Of a stretch of DNA of 64,000 nt, positions 10,301 through 22,300 are shown one piece after another. Location of the stretch: the NCBI RefSeq assembly GCF_014633365.1, contig NC_068351.1, positions 12,096,907-12,160,906 of the forward strand, read 5' to 3'. The stretch is from Diospyros lotus (taxonomy: Eukaryota > Streptophyta > Magnoliopsida > Ericales > Ebenaceae). Made by a program: the position numbers and the translations under genes. Numbering within the stretch: the stretch's first letter is position 1; each line of letters starts with the position of its first letter. The notes beneath the pieces were generated by a model. It saw nothing but the letters and a program-made list of their open reading frames with translations. It was not told where the DNA came from and did not search any database.

Positions 10301-13300
10301 CATTCTGTATCCTAGTATAACATCCAGTGGTTGGCACCATTGATTTTCAAACTTTGAAGAGTGCATGCAACTAGCAAACTTAGATGACTCTGTAAACATG
10401 GATTATACTCTTTGCATGCTGCAGTTTTTATCTTTTTCTATTTTTTTTAGACCCTTTTTCTTTTACTTTTTGTGTACGTTGGATGCTAGCTCAAGTTTGT
10501 TGCATGTCACATGCTAAATTTACAAACTGCTGATTTTTATGTTTCTATTGCTAACTTCTGTGCCTCAGTTATGCCTTATTATATAAATAATATGACTTTT
10601 TGTTATTTTTTGCCTCTGGCTTGCAGGTGATATCTCTTATTTCTTTATGAAGGATACAATACTTAAACTTGCTGACATAATCACCCTTGCTTGTCGAAAT
10701 AAGTCCAACACAGAACATGTAAGTTGTGGAAGACACTCCCGTTGGTGGCTGTACTGATGATTTGAATTTTATTTCATTTATTTGTTCACAAATGACTGAA
10801 ATTTGCATATTGCTTGGTTACTTTTCATAGTAAGTTCAACTGTGTATGTTCTGCATAGTTATTTCTTGGGCGGAAACATGATCCATTTTACTTAGCCATT
10901 TATATTACTTTGCGAATTGTTTTGTTTTAATTCATGTAGTTCATTATATTGTTTGAGGAGAGTTTTGGCCAGTAATTATATTCATAAAAGCCAGGGTTCT
11001 TTGTCCTTACAAGATGTGCTCTCCAAGGATCATTATATCATTGATATGCTATTCCAGTAGTGAGCTTAAAAAGAACAGATAATTCAGTTATGTTTCTGAA
11101 ACATGGCAGGAAGAATTGGAAGCAAATGAAAAAGGTTCGGAAGCAAAAATTAAAACCATAAAAATGTTAATGCAAACTCAGTAGTTAAGTAATTGAATAT
11201 GTTTGAGGTCCATACATACTTTTAGGTGAAGGCAAAAGTAATTAATTTGACAGTGGAGTCAACATGAAACAAAAAAGAGGTATTAAGCAATCAATCTTAC
11301 CAAACACAAGTGCTTATTTAGGTCTCACTAGAACAAAATTCACTAAGGTTACGTTTGGTTGGACAAAAACGGTTTTGAAGGGAATGGGACTGGGAATGGC
11401 AATGGAATGGAATGTGTATTCCATTCCATTGCCATGTTTGATACAGGCAGGAATGGTTTCATTCCATTCCCATGTTTGATATGCCTTGATTTCTATGGAA
11501 TGGAAAAAGAAAAAAATTAGCAATTGACAAGAATGCCCTTTTACATTATAAAATTGAAAAATCTTATAAAAAATAGTTTATAATTTCAAAAAATCATTTA
11601 ATTACCGAATTTATCCTAAAAAAATTATTTTCTTTTTTTTAAACTAAAAATGTTTAAAGATTGAATAAAAATAAAATTCAATTCGCACAAAAAAATTTAT
11701 ATAATTGAAAAATTATTTTTTTTAATTTTTGGGAAAAATGTGTAATGGAAAAAAACATATTTTGGTAATTACTTAATACAATTGGACATAAATTTGATAA
11801 TGGCAAGTTTTAACAAAAAGTATTCAATATGAAAGCGTTCAAAATACAAACAATCCATAAACATGTATTCAAACATCCGAAATACATAATTGCCATAAAA
11901 AGTACCTGTAACCTGTTCATTGCGAACATTCCAACAAAAGCAATCCAACTATATATGCAAAATACTAGTATCAAAACAATAGTCTAAACAAAAGTGAAGT
12001 GTCAAACAACCAAATCAATCAAGGACATGTTGAACCCGTATTGTTTTTTCATGGTCTGGAATTGTGGAAAACACAAACAAGAGAAGGGTTACTAGATATC
12101 TTGATTGAAGCATCCATCTTTTTGGCAACTGACAAACCCTCAACCCTTCCTAGCTGCTCACAAACCTGTGCTTGTCGTTTGTTAATTGCCACCTTAGTTG
12201 CCAAACTACCCACATGGGATCCCAACTTGTCTGTGGCCCTACAACAACAACAACAACATATCCAGCCGTTATCCCACTATGTGGGGTTGGCTACATGAAT
12301 TCTTGACTTTTATGTGGGTTACATCCCAACAGATAGTTTGTCTAGAATTCATATTTGGATCCGACTAGGTTTTATGCTGGCTGTCAGCTACTTAACGCAA
12401 CCCTCCTCCTTTATTCGGGCTTGAGACCGGCAGTGGATAATATTCCCTGGCGGAGTAATAATGAAATGAAGTTTGAACACCATCTTCACATGGAGAAGTT
12501 TCATGAGATGGTGGTGGGTGGTGAATGAAGATAATTGATATAGTTGTGTTCCATCACTTAGTTGATATGGTGAAACCAACAAGTACAATATGGAAACACA
12601 ACATATTGGTGTGCGTACTTGGCCTTGTCTGTGGCCCTGACAAGGCCATTTTCAAGTGAGGTTGCCACCTCCTTTGGCTAGTGCAAATAGGCCTAATCAC
12701 TACCTGCTGACAATGTTTCATTGGTGTGCGTACTTGGCAACTAAGTAGACAAGATGGAAGCATTGGACTCCGTGCTAAGATCTGCTGGCTCCTCCAAGTC
12801 ATTTGGGACATTTCCAGCATCCAACTTGTCCACCATAGCATCTGCCGCTTGTGCATCTTTACCCGTGGCGTGGTCTTTACCAAATATTAGGCAAAGTTCC
12901 TCAAAATGAAGAAGCCACTTGTTTCTAAACAACAGCTTTCTTGTTGGACTGCATGCATAGAAAAAAAAAAATGATTGTTAATTATTTCATTTACATACAC
13001 GACATCCTTCCCAAAGAAGAGGAGAAGATCTGGTCGTGGTTGTGCTAACGATGGAGGTGGCGGTGGCCAGATCTGGTTACTGGAGTAGGAGACAGGCTGA
13101 TGCAGTATGGGAAGAGGGATCAACAAAGCAAGTGCAAAATTGGGTGAAAACAGTGTAAGATTAATTCTGGAATGGAGATCTTAAAATTAGGGTTTAAGAA
13201 ATGCTCAAAGTTGAAATAGAATAAAATGGCTGCCTGCAAAGTCTCTTAAAAGACTATTTATACTGGGTTACTAATCCTTGACCACATAGGAATCCTAGTG

Positions 13301-16300
13301 CTTGGTCACAAGGAATCCATCTAATCTAAGGAATCTATCTTTTTTTTTTTAATAGTCACATGACTACTTATTAAAACTAAAAAATAAAAAAGGTATCTAA
13401 AACTTAAGTCATTAAGTACCAAGCATAATTAAACGAATAAAAGAAATAAAAACACTAATAATTAAAAAATTGCTCCTGCATCACGGATGGCAAAGGAAGA
13501 AGGGCAAGGAGGAGACAGTTAGCAGCGAAGAAGGGTCCAGATCCAGATCTGGCTGCGGTTGAGTTGGCGGCAACGGCGACAGCAATGGCCAGATCTAGTT
13601 GTGGGAGGAGGAGGTAGATAGTTGTCGGTGGAAGAAGAAGAAGAGTAAAAAGTAGAAGAAGAGGAGAAGATGGGTTCACGAAGAATAAAAATGAATAAGA
13701 ATAAGAAGAGATGGGTGGGTTCGTGGGTGTTCAAGGAGGGGAAAGAAGGAGATGGGTGCACCCGTTCCATCAATTGGAGGGAATGACCCATTCCATTCCT
13801 TTGATGCAACCAAACGTGTTTTCAAGGGATTAACATTCCTTCCCCCCTGGTTCCACCCAACCAAACGTAGCGTAAGGGTGTGTTTGAGAGAGGGGTGTGG
13901 AATGAAATCGGATGGAATGTAATTAGATGAAATGAGGTTTTCATTGTCTGGGAGGAATATTATTAATAATGGAAAGGAATGTAATTGGAAGGAGAGGTTT
14001 CCATTCTTTCCCCTCAAAAGCTCTATTTTTTGTCTCTGCCAATTTGGGAGAGGATGGATGGAATGGAAGTGATGAGAAATTTTTAATGTGTTTATGGACA
14101 AAACTAGCCTCAATATTTTTATATCCATCTTTTTTATAATCCATTATGAGGGTATATTTGTCATTTGTTATTTAATAGTTTTCCATTCCATGCATTTTCA
14201 TAGCTGTCTCAATGAGGAGAAAGTATTTTACATTACTATCCATCCTTTCCTCTCACAAACAAGGAGAAAAGATCTTCCATTTCATTTCACTTGTTTTGTT
14301 CCATTCATTTTCATATCATTACATTCCCTTCCATTACTAAATTTCTCCCAATCATGGCCTAAATTATCATAATTAGTATTGATTATGATATTAATCGTAA
14401 GGAAAAATGAAGAATTTTATGAAGGATGCAGGTTATTAGGAAGGTCTGACCTACTTCTGTCTTCTTGATACAATTTGGTCTTTTTGACCAAAAGAGGTAG
14501 TACTCTTTTCCTTGGGTTGAATAGAAATGGCTTATTTAATAGAAAGTGTGTGTGTGTGTTTTTGTTTTTTAGGGGGGGGGGGGGGGGGTGGGGTGGTAGA
14601 CACCTCATTTTTGGTATGGTTTGCAGCACCTTTAGTGAGTGTCGGTGCTTTTTGATATGTCATGTTGAAGCACTAGCATAATTTTTCGTCATTGTTTCAT
14701 GTTGGTTTATCAGGAAACAAAAAGGTCTAGACCTGATTAAAATAGCAAAAGATACTTAAGATTAGATTAGAATAGCAAACAAAACCAACACAAGAGAATT
14801 AGGAGGCATTTTGATGTTTAAAAAATACTTCTAAGAAGCTTCCTAGATTGCTGAAGAGACAGTCTAAGTGGTCTTAGACTTAGAATAGTTGAATACTTGT
14901 TGGATTTGGTTCCAAATAGCTTTCTCACGCCCTTCCATGTAAACACATTCAAGTTTTTGAGCTTTTGCAAACTTCTATAGAATTTTCTTTTATCATTTTT
15001 TAGTTAAATAACAGATATATATATATAAGAAGCTTCCTCAAGGGGGTGAACCCTATCCAACAACTTGTAAACTACTTACAAGGATAGATCATCTAAAAGA
15101 AGCAAAATGGGTTCCAAGGGGGAGTGATAAGCCTCCCTAACTCAACAAAAGGAAGGAAATTGCGGATGGTTGTGGAAAAAAATTCTGTGCTCCACATGCC
15201 TGAAAGCTCTCCTTATCCTCTCGCACCATATGTACTACATCAAAACACAAAAATGATTAATCCTCCAAGAGCTACTTTTTCTCTGGCTAGGGCAAGCCTA
15301 CCTCTAAGAACAAAGACCTTAAGCACATAAATTCAACCATTGTACATCTGAAAAAGAGTGAAACAAACTCCAAATATCACAAACAAATGGGTGGAGGCTC
15401 CATAAAGGAGAGAAAAATAGGCTAAAATATCACGAAAGCTTGATTCTGCTTCTTTTTTTTTTTACTTTTTTTTTTGGGCACATTTTTGTTGTTTCTAATT
15501 CTTTTGTCATTTTCCTCATGTTTTAACTGAAACTATACATTAATTTGAAATTGTGATCTTTGCTTAATGTCTCTTGCTTCTACTTTTTGGGAAGGTTGGG
15601 TTGATGGTTCTCTACTGTGTTTCCAGTTTGTTCTCATGGACTGGTTTTTTCTTGTTCTTTCTTTCTTTTCCCCTAAATTTTGAAAAACCAAACTGCATTT
15701 TGTTGAATCCGTCATCCTAGATTTGAGTCAGTTCACTGTATCTGTGACGAGGGAATTCTATTGATGACTTGTGACTTTCTTCTGGGCAGCCAGATGCTTC
15801 ATGACATCAATATGCTTGATGATTGTTGTTAGCCTTGTGTTTGAGCTTTAGTTGCCCCAATTTTTTTTAATATTGAGTTAGCGGTGAGATTTGAACTCAA
15901 AACCTTCGCTTACTTTAATAACAAGTTGAATTGTTAATCACAATCTTATCTAAAACCTTAAGCATCAAACTTAGCCCCCCCCCCCCCCAAAAAAAAAAAA
16001 AAAAGGCTTAAGCTGGTAGATAAAGGGTTAACTTTATCTATTATATTATTATTTTTATTCTCAACAAGGTGTAATACATCTAGACTCTTATTTGGAATCT
16101 GTGCATCATAACTGCAATCTGCTGAGTGAGACCATATTTGTGCTTTTTTCTTCTAATATTTTTTTCTCCTACTATATTTTTTATTTAAAAAGTAGGAGGG
16201 AGTAAATGTGTTTTCTAGAACTCTCTTCTGATTACTTTTCAATTTAATAATCTATCGACATACATATTAACTTGTCTGGTTTTCTCAACCAATTGAATCA

Positions 16301-19300
16301 TTTATATATTTTTTATGTAAAAATCTGCAGCTTCAGAAATGTATTGGGTCTGCTGTTATGGCAATAGGGCCAGAGAAGATACTTACCCTTTTACCCATCA
16401 ACCCTGATGGTGAAGATCTCTCCAGTTCAAATGTGTGGTTGATACCTATTTTAAGGAATTATGTTGTTGGGTCCTCCTTGCGGTTTTTTATGGATCACAT
16501 TGTGCCTCTTGCAGAATCCTTTGAGCACGGTCATGCCTCAGGTATCAACTGAAATTACAGAAATTGTTGCCTTTAAATTTGGTAGAGGTTATACTTATAG
16601 ATTTTGGCTTCTGCATAATTCTCAATGGTCATGGCTTTTTGTAATCTTCTGATGTTCTCTTATTCAATTAAGCAGACTCTAGAAGACTAGCATATCAATT
16701 TATTCCCTGAAGGTTGAATTACTGCTGTAAAAACTGGTCATAGTTTAGAATTTGCATCATTCTGATTTTAAAGAAAATGATTAATATCCTCTTTGAAGAA
16801 ATCATTTTTTACAGTTACACTCTTTAAGATGGTGTTAGGTAATTTTTCTTAAAGCTGTTGCAACTTGTATCATGGTCATTTTCTGATCCTCCTTTCCTGA
16901 TACACTCCTGTGATTGCAAGTACTTTCTGTTTCTTTATTGGCTTTTGATTATTTTGATTCCATTTCTCTTTTTAAGGTAACTAACTGGAGAGATACTTAA
17001 GGATTGCCACTTTTGTGGAAGCTATATGCAAGGAAAACTGCAACAGATTAAAACTACAACCCCTTACCAACGATCAATTTTTGTTTCTTTTGCATGTATA
17101 CAGCTGAAGTGTTTCCATTTCTTAAAAGAAAATGGCAGAAAACATTGTTGAGAACAGAAATCAAAATTTCAATGTTTAAACCAAAAGATACTGCAACTGG
17201 GTGAAGCTCTCTGAAACATTCCAAAACAATTTTTTTTCAATAAATAGGAAAACATTGAAGTCGAGTTATTTTTATTTATCATTTTTTATTATATGAATGT
17301 ATTTGAGAAGAAAATAATTCTCCATTTTACATATTAAAGGTTTTGTAAATGCAAAGTAGAAGAAAGATATAAAGTTCAAGAGAAACTGGATAATTATTTA
17401 TTCTCTTGCTTTGTTATTGCATGTTGATTGCTTCTATATATATATATATACATATATTATGATCCAGAACTTTTGTGAACCCCAATCTACAACTAATGAA
17501 TTAAAATTTTGACTCTTTGTCTTTTACTCCAAAGGTATCTAGGAACATTTTAGCATTTATATTGTAATTTTATTTGTTGGAACCTTTTGCACGAACTTAT
17601 TTGTTTGATGCTAATTTAGTGGCAGTTGAATTAACTTCAGACTTATCTGTGTAACCTTTAAGTGATGATGTATACACCACAAAAATATTTAATTATTCAG
17701 TTAATTAACTCTTGCAAATTTTTATGTAGATTTCACTTTTTGTTTCTAAATAGGTTTTCTAATTCTCCAAATTTTTACTATTTCCCTTGTGTTTCTATAA
17801 CATTTTTGAAAATTTATGGAAAACATTTCCGTTTTCAGGCTAATAAAAAATTGCACATTGAAATGTAAATTTGAACTTTGCTCCTTCCCATAACTATTTC
17901 ACTGGACAAATTTATAAAGATTCAGAGAAGTGGCAAATTTCTCTCCAAGCGAAACATAAAAAGTTTGAAACCTAGACCCATTGTTTATAGAGATCCTTTG
18001 TTCCTATCCTCCTTTTATACATTTTTGAAAGTGAGTTGATTCTTTTTTCCAGCGCCAAACTGATTGGGCCATGATCCAGTTCTATGCACTCCCTTATGAC
18101 AGCAGCCTTAAACCCAGTTTTCACACAAGGCAATTTCTGGAACCAGGCTCACATGCTCTACAGAAAAATTTACAAATCACATACTCCATAACTTGTATAT
18201 GAATGAATGGTGAATTGCTGGTTCTTCACCTTTCTATGCATGAATTGGAATCAAGCCTCTTCCCTAATAATGAAATGACGAGAATTGAGTCTGAAAGAGC
18301 TACCTTGGTAGGAATCCCCATTTCAAGAACGCTCTTTCATTTCATGGGAAGGATATATGTTCTCCGTCATTAGTAGTAAGAACCTTTTGTCATGACCTTA
18401 GGAGTAATAGATGGGCAATATTATAATAAGCTTATAATAGTTTGTTAGGAGATATTTTGCAATTTTTTAAGAACACATGGGTGCTGTTAGGAATTCAGTT
18501 AGCAGTCAGATTTGCCTATAAAATGGCTACTGTAAGAGGAGGGGATTATTATGTGAAATGATATTGAATTCTCTCAATTTTTCTCTCATGAATTCTCTCT
18601 CAAATGTTCTCTGATTTCTCCATCATTTTCTGCTAATTTCTCTCCCCCTCTTTGTTCTGCTGCAAGTCTCCCGCATTCCCATCTATAATCTCCCTCCTTC
18701 TGTCCAACTCTGCCTCAATCCAGTTCTGTTATTGGTCTTAATTCACTTGGATCCTTTCGATTTCAATCCAAACCCTAGGTTAAAACCCTAGGCACATGAC
18801 AATTTGGTATCAGAGCAACCAATTCTCGGAAGCTCTTCGCCTGTCGTTTTTTGGAAGTTTATCGTAGATTAGTGATTTTCAGAAGTTTTAATAGGCCAGT
18901 GATTATTGGAATGTGGTTTCAAAATTGTGAATCACAAGTTGGTTTCAAAAGTTGCGCATCGTTTCTGGCGAATTCAAGTAGCAGTGTTAGAGGCGAGTTA
19001 GGCTACTAAAGGCGACTTTGAAGGATCGAGTGAATCACAGGAAGTTGATTGTCGGCAGATCGATTGCCAGCAGTTGCTATAGCGTGCAATTCAGGAGGGC
19101 GACCTCAGAAGTAGAGTTCGACGACTCTAGTGAATTGATTGAGTAGCGACTTCTAGGGTCCAGTGAATTCAACGGAATCAGAAATTCTAACAAGTGACCA
19201 AGGTGACTTCCAGAAACGATTCAAGTAGAGTCACTTGAATTCCGAAGCCGAGCCAGTGGTCCTCTAGCCATTGGGCGATGATTGGGGTGTGGGTTGTGGC

Positions 19301-22300
19301 TGTTTTAAGTCTTGATTGGCGGCGGGTGCAACGATTCTCAGGTTGTTGACTTCTCCATTCCATCATTGCTAATTTCTGGTGCAGTGAATCTGGTCATCCT
19401 TGTTCGATAGTGAAATGTGAAGCAGAGCAAAGTAGTTTCAGCTCAGAATTGAAGACGACGCGGGTCGGGAGAGTTCGACAATGATATCGAGTTGAATTTG
19501 AAGGTAGAATTAGAGACGACTACAATTCTGGTAATTTTACTAGCTGGTCAAGGTTCGACTATTGATAGATGATTGTTGTGAAATTCAGAAGTTTGTTCGA
19601 CTTTTGGAGGTGAGTAGGCTAGGCGTTTTCGACGGTAATTCTGGCGAGTATAGGGAGTGGGTGATCCTTAGAAATCGATTCCGACGCATGGAGGTTGAAC
19701 ATTGGCTAGTATCTGAGGCCCGAAAGTGGAAGACGAAGCAGATTTAAGAAGTTGCAAAATTCTGGTGATCGCAACAAGAAGCAGAGTCAGTCAACTTTTG
19801 GCGATCTAGGTAGTAGAACAAGGCCATGCGACTTTGGTGATACGGTAATTCCAATATGACATTATAATTGTGCAGAATAGTTGAGTCTTTGATAGTGAAG
19901 TAGAATGAGAAATTTTCTGAGCTGATCAAGTGGCAAGAGGCAATTTGGGGAGCTGAGTTAGAGGTGACCCCCAGGCTACCGATTTCTCAATTCCAACTAT
20001 GATAGTGGCGGATTAAGGATTGCTGAGGTTAGATCTTTGTAATTATTGGAAGCAATTGCAAACAAGGCGGATTAGGTTTTTTGGAAATTAGCCTCAAGTT
20101 CGATTGGACTAATTAGTTCAGAGGTGATCTCTGGAGGCTGTAATAGGACCGATTGAGTCATAGGAGGCTGTCAAGCAGTTCCTTGGTCTTCAACTTGTCC
20201 AATTCATAAGATGTCAACCATGGGGAGCAGTGTACACATGGAACAATTGGAGTCTCAATTGCAGCAGAAGAATACTGTGTTTTTAGTTGGATTCAACATA
20301 AATCGTGAGGAGTTTGGCCATAATCATGAGACATGGGAAAAGAAATTAGATAATAAGTTCAGTCAAATGCGTGAGGAAACAAGCAATGTGATACACAAAA
20401 CATGCGAGGAAATAGGTCATATGTTTCGCGAGCAGCTGCAGGAGTTTGCGATGATGCTGTCCAAGGGGTATCATCTTAGCATTCCAGCTGAATTCTTCGA
20501 TAAACTAAGAAGAGATGCTTCTGGTGATTATTGTTGAAGTTCTAACCAAGAGATGATTGACCTAGACAATCAATCATCAAGATTGAATGACCGTAACGGA
20601 GAGCTCTTGAAGAAGGATGTGGTTAAGGAAGCATTACGGCTTCACGAATTCTTTAAAATGCAACAGTATAAGGAGAAGTCTAGATTATGGGAAAATGATT
20701 CATTGTGTTAGAATTATTTATAATTATTATGTGTGTTTTATTTGTAATTAAGTTAAGCCCATAGATGATTAAGGCCTGTTATGCCAATTATAAATAATAA
20801 GATAAGAGAGGCTAATCTCTTAAGTTTGTCTCTCATAATTATTTTCTCACATGGTATCAGAGCCATCGATGAGAAAAACTTTAGCCGTCGCTATGTATCT
20901 TTTTCCAACGACCGTTAAACCCTAGCCGTCACCGTCACTGCCTATATTAGAACCCCACTGTTCGACCACCACCTGATAACACCGCCACCACCATAAGGTT
21001 CGGCGCCGCAGGACCACCCACGCGCTCCCAAGCACCGCCGCCACTCGTTGCTTTTGCCTCTAAGTGCCAGCGCGTTCGTCGGTAGTTTTTCTCCGTCTTC
21101 TCTAAATCTGACCTTCGACGACCCCTAAAGCTACTTTTGGTGTCAAAGTCCTCGCCATGTCTGATCTTAGTGATGTGATTTCTGCCAGTGCTACTTCGCT
21201 CCGATTTCTACTGTTGCCTCTACTGCCTCTCAATCCTTTATTGTCTCCAATCTTGGGATGGCCAATATCACTACTGTCAAGTTGATAGAATCTGCCAATT
21301 TTCTCTCATGGGCAGCCTCTTTCAAAATGTGGTTCAAAGGGCAAAGCCAAGCGAATCATCTTACCATAAAAGCTAAAAGTGTGCCGGAAGCTAATTGGGC
21401 TAGATGGGAACAAGTTGATGCCCGGTTATGTAGCCTCTTATAACAGTCTATTGATCCGTCCATCATGCAGCTCTTTTGCCCCTTCGAAACTTGTGTTGAT
21501 GTGTGGAAGGAAGCCGAAGAGTGTTATACAAATGACATCCAACGTTTATACACTCTAATATCAAGAATCTCAAGCAGGAGTTGTCCATGGACTCTTATCT
21601 AAGGTAGGTTCGGGCTCTCATGCAAGAATTTGATGCTCTTCTTCCTCTTACTATGACTTGCACCGAACAGATTGCTCAATGAGAAATTTTTTATGGTTGT
21701 TTCTCTCTCTGGCCAGAAACCAGAGTTTGACGCTATCAGGCATCAAATCTTGACTAGCTCCGTTAATCCTAACATGAAGGACTCTTTTAAACGGTTGTTA
21801 AATATGACAGGTGCGCATGGTATGTCCTCTTCTTCTCATGTTGTTCTTCCAGTCGAATCTTTAGCTCTTGTGTCTCAAGCTTCCACCGTAGGAGGAATTA
21901 GAGGACGCAATAATGGTCGCCGCAGTGTACCTTTTGTAAGAAATCGAGTCATCTTGAGGACAAATGTTAGAAGAAACATGGTTGGATAGGTGCTCCAGCT
22001 GCATCATCTACAATGCAGCTCATGTCTTTCAGAGCGATCCTAGTCCTGCTGAATCTTCACCAGGTTCGCAATTGGTACCTATGTTTGCAGCTGAGTATGA
22101 TGCCTTTCTGAAGTTCCAGTGTAAGAGCCCACTATCGAATATTCTCGCTAGCATAGGATATTTAAAAGGAGTTCATCACAGAGATGATATAGAACAAACC
22201 ATGAATAAACAGACAACTCATTTCATTACTAGCAGCGGGAACTAAATTAAGGTTCAGTTACACTTTCAAAACACATGAGTTTGGGCTCGAAGGCCATACA

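Larger units (their letters stand above)
11347..13872 (-). mobile_element. PIF/Harbinger-type DNA transposon derivative (2.5 kb)
   Basis: TAA target duplications at 11344-11346 and 13873-13875 flank terminal inverted repeats GGTTACGTTTGGTTGG and CGCTACGTTTGGTTGG (14 of 16 match). Subterminal parts carry GGAATGG-type repeats. No DDE transposase is seen. Inside lies a fragment of a Myb/SANT-like protein on the minus strand, the accessory protein type found in PIF/Harbinger elements. A 383-bp LINE has inserted at 12241-12623. The element is non-autonomous and old. Confidence 0.8.
18388..20705 (+). mobile_element. Non-autonomous LTR element, 5' part (LTR, leader, gag-like ORF)
   Basis: A 414-bp LTR (18388-18801, TGTCATGACC...CACATGACA) is followed by ATTT and TGGTATCAGAGC at 18805-18816. 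After it comes a 1.4-kb untranslated leader, then a 108-codon ORF at 20211. The ORF and LTR resemble the complete element at 51073-54282, so they are one family. The 3' part is missing: a copia LTR starts at 20706. An LTR piece of this family at 29667-29957 could be its displaced 3' end. Confidence 0.72.

Noticed and set aside
13455..14144. Several overlapping minus-strand ORFs
   Set aside because: Low-complexity Leu, Pro and Ser runs from purine-rich GAAGAA and GGAATGG repeats inside the PIF element and the MITE. No domain pattern.
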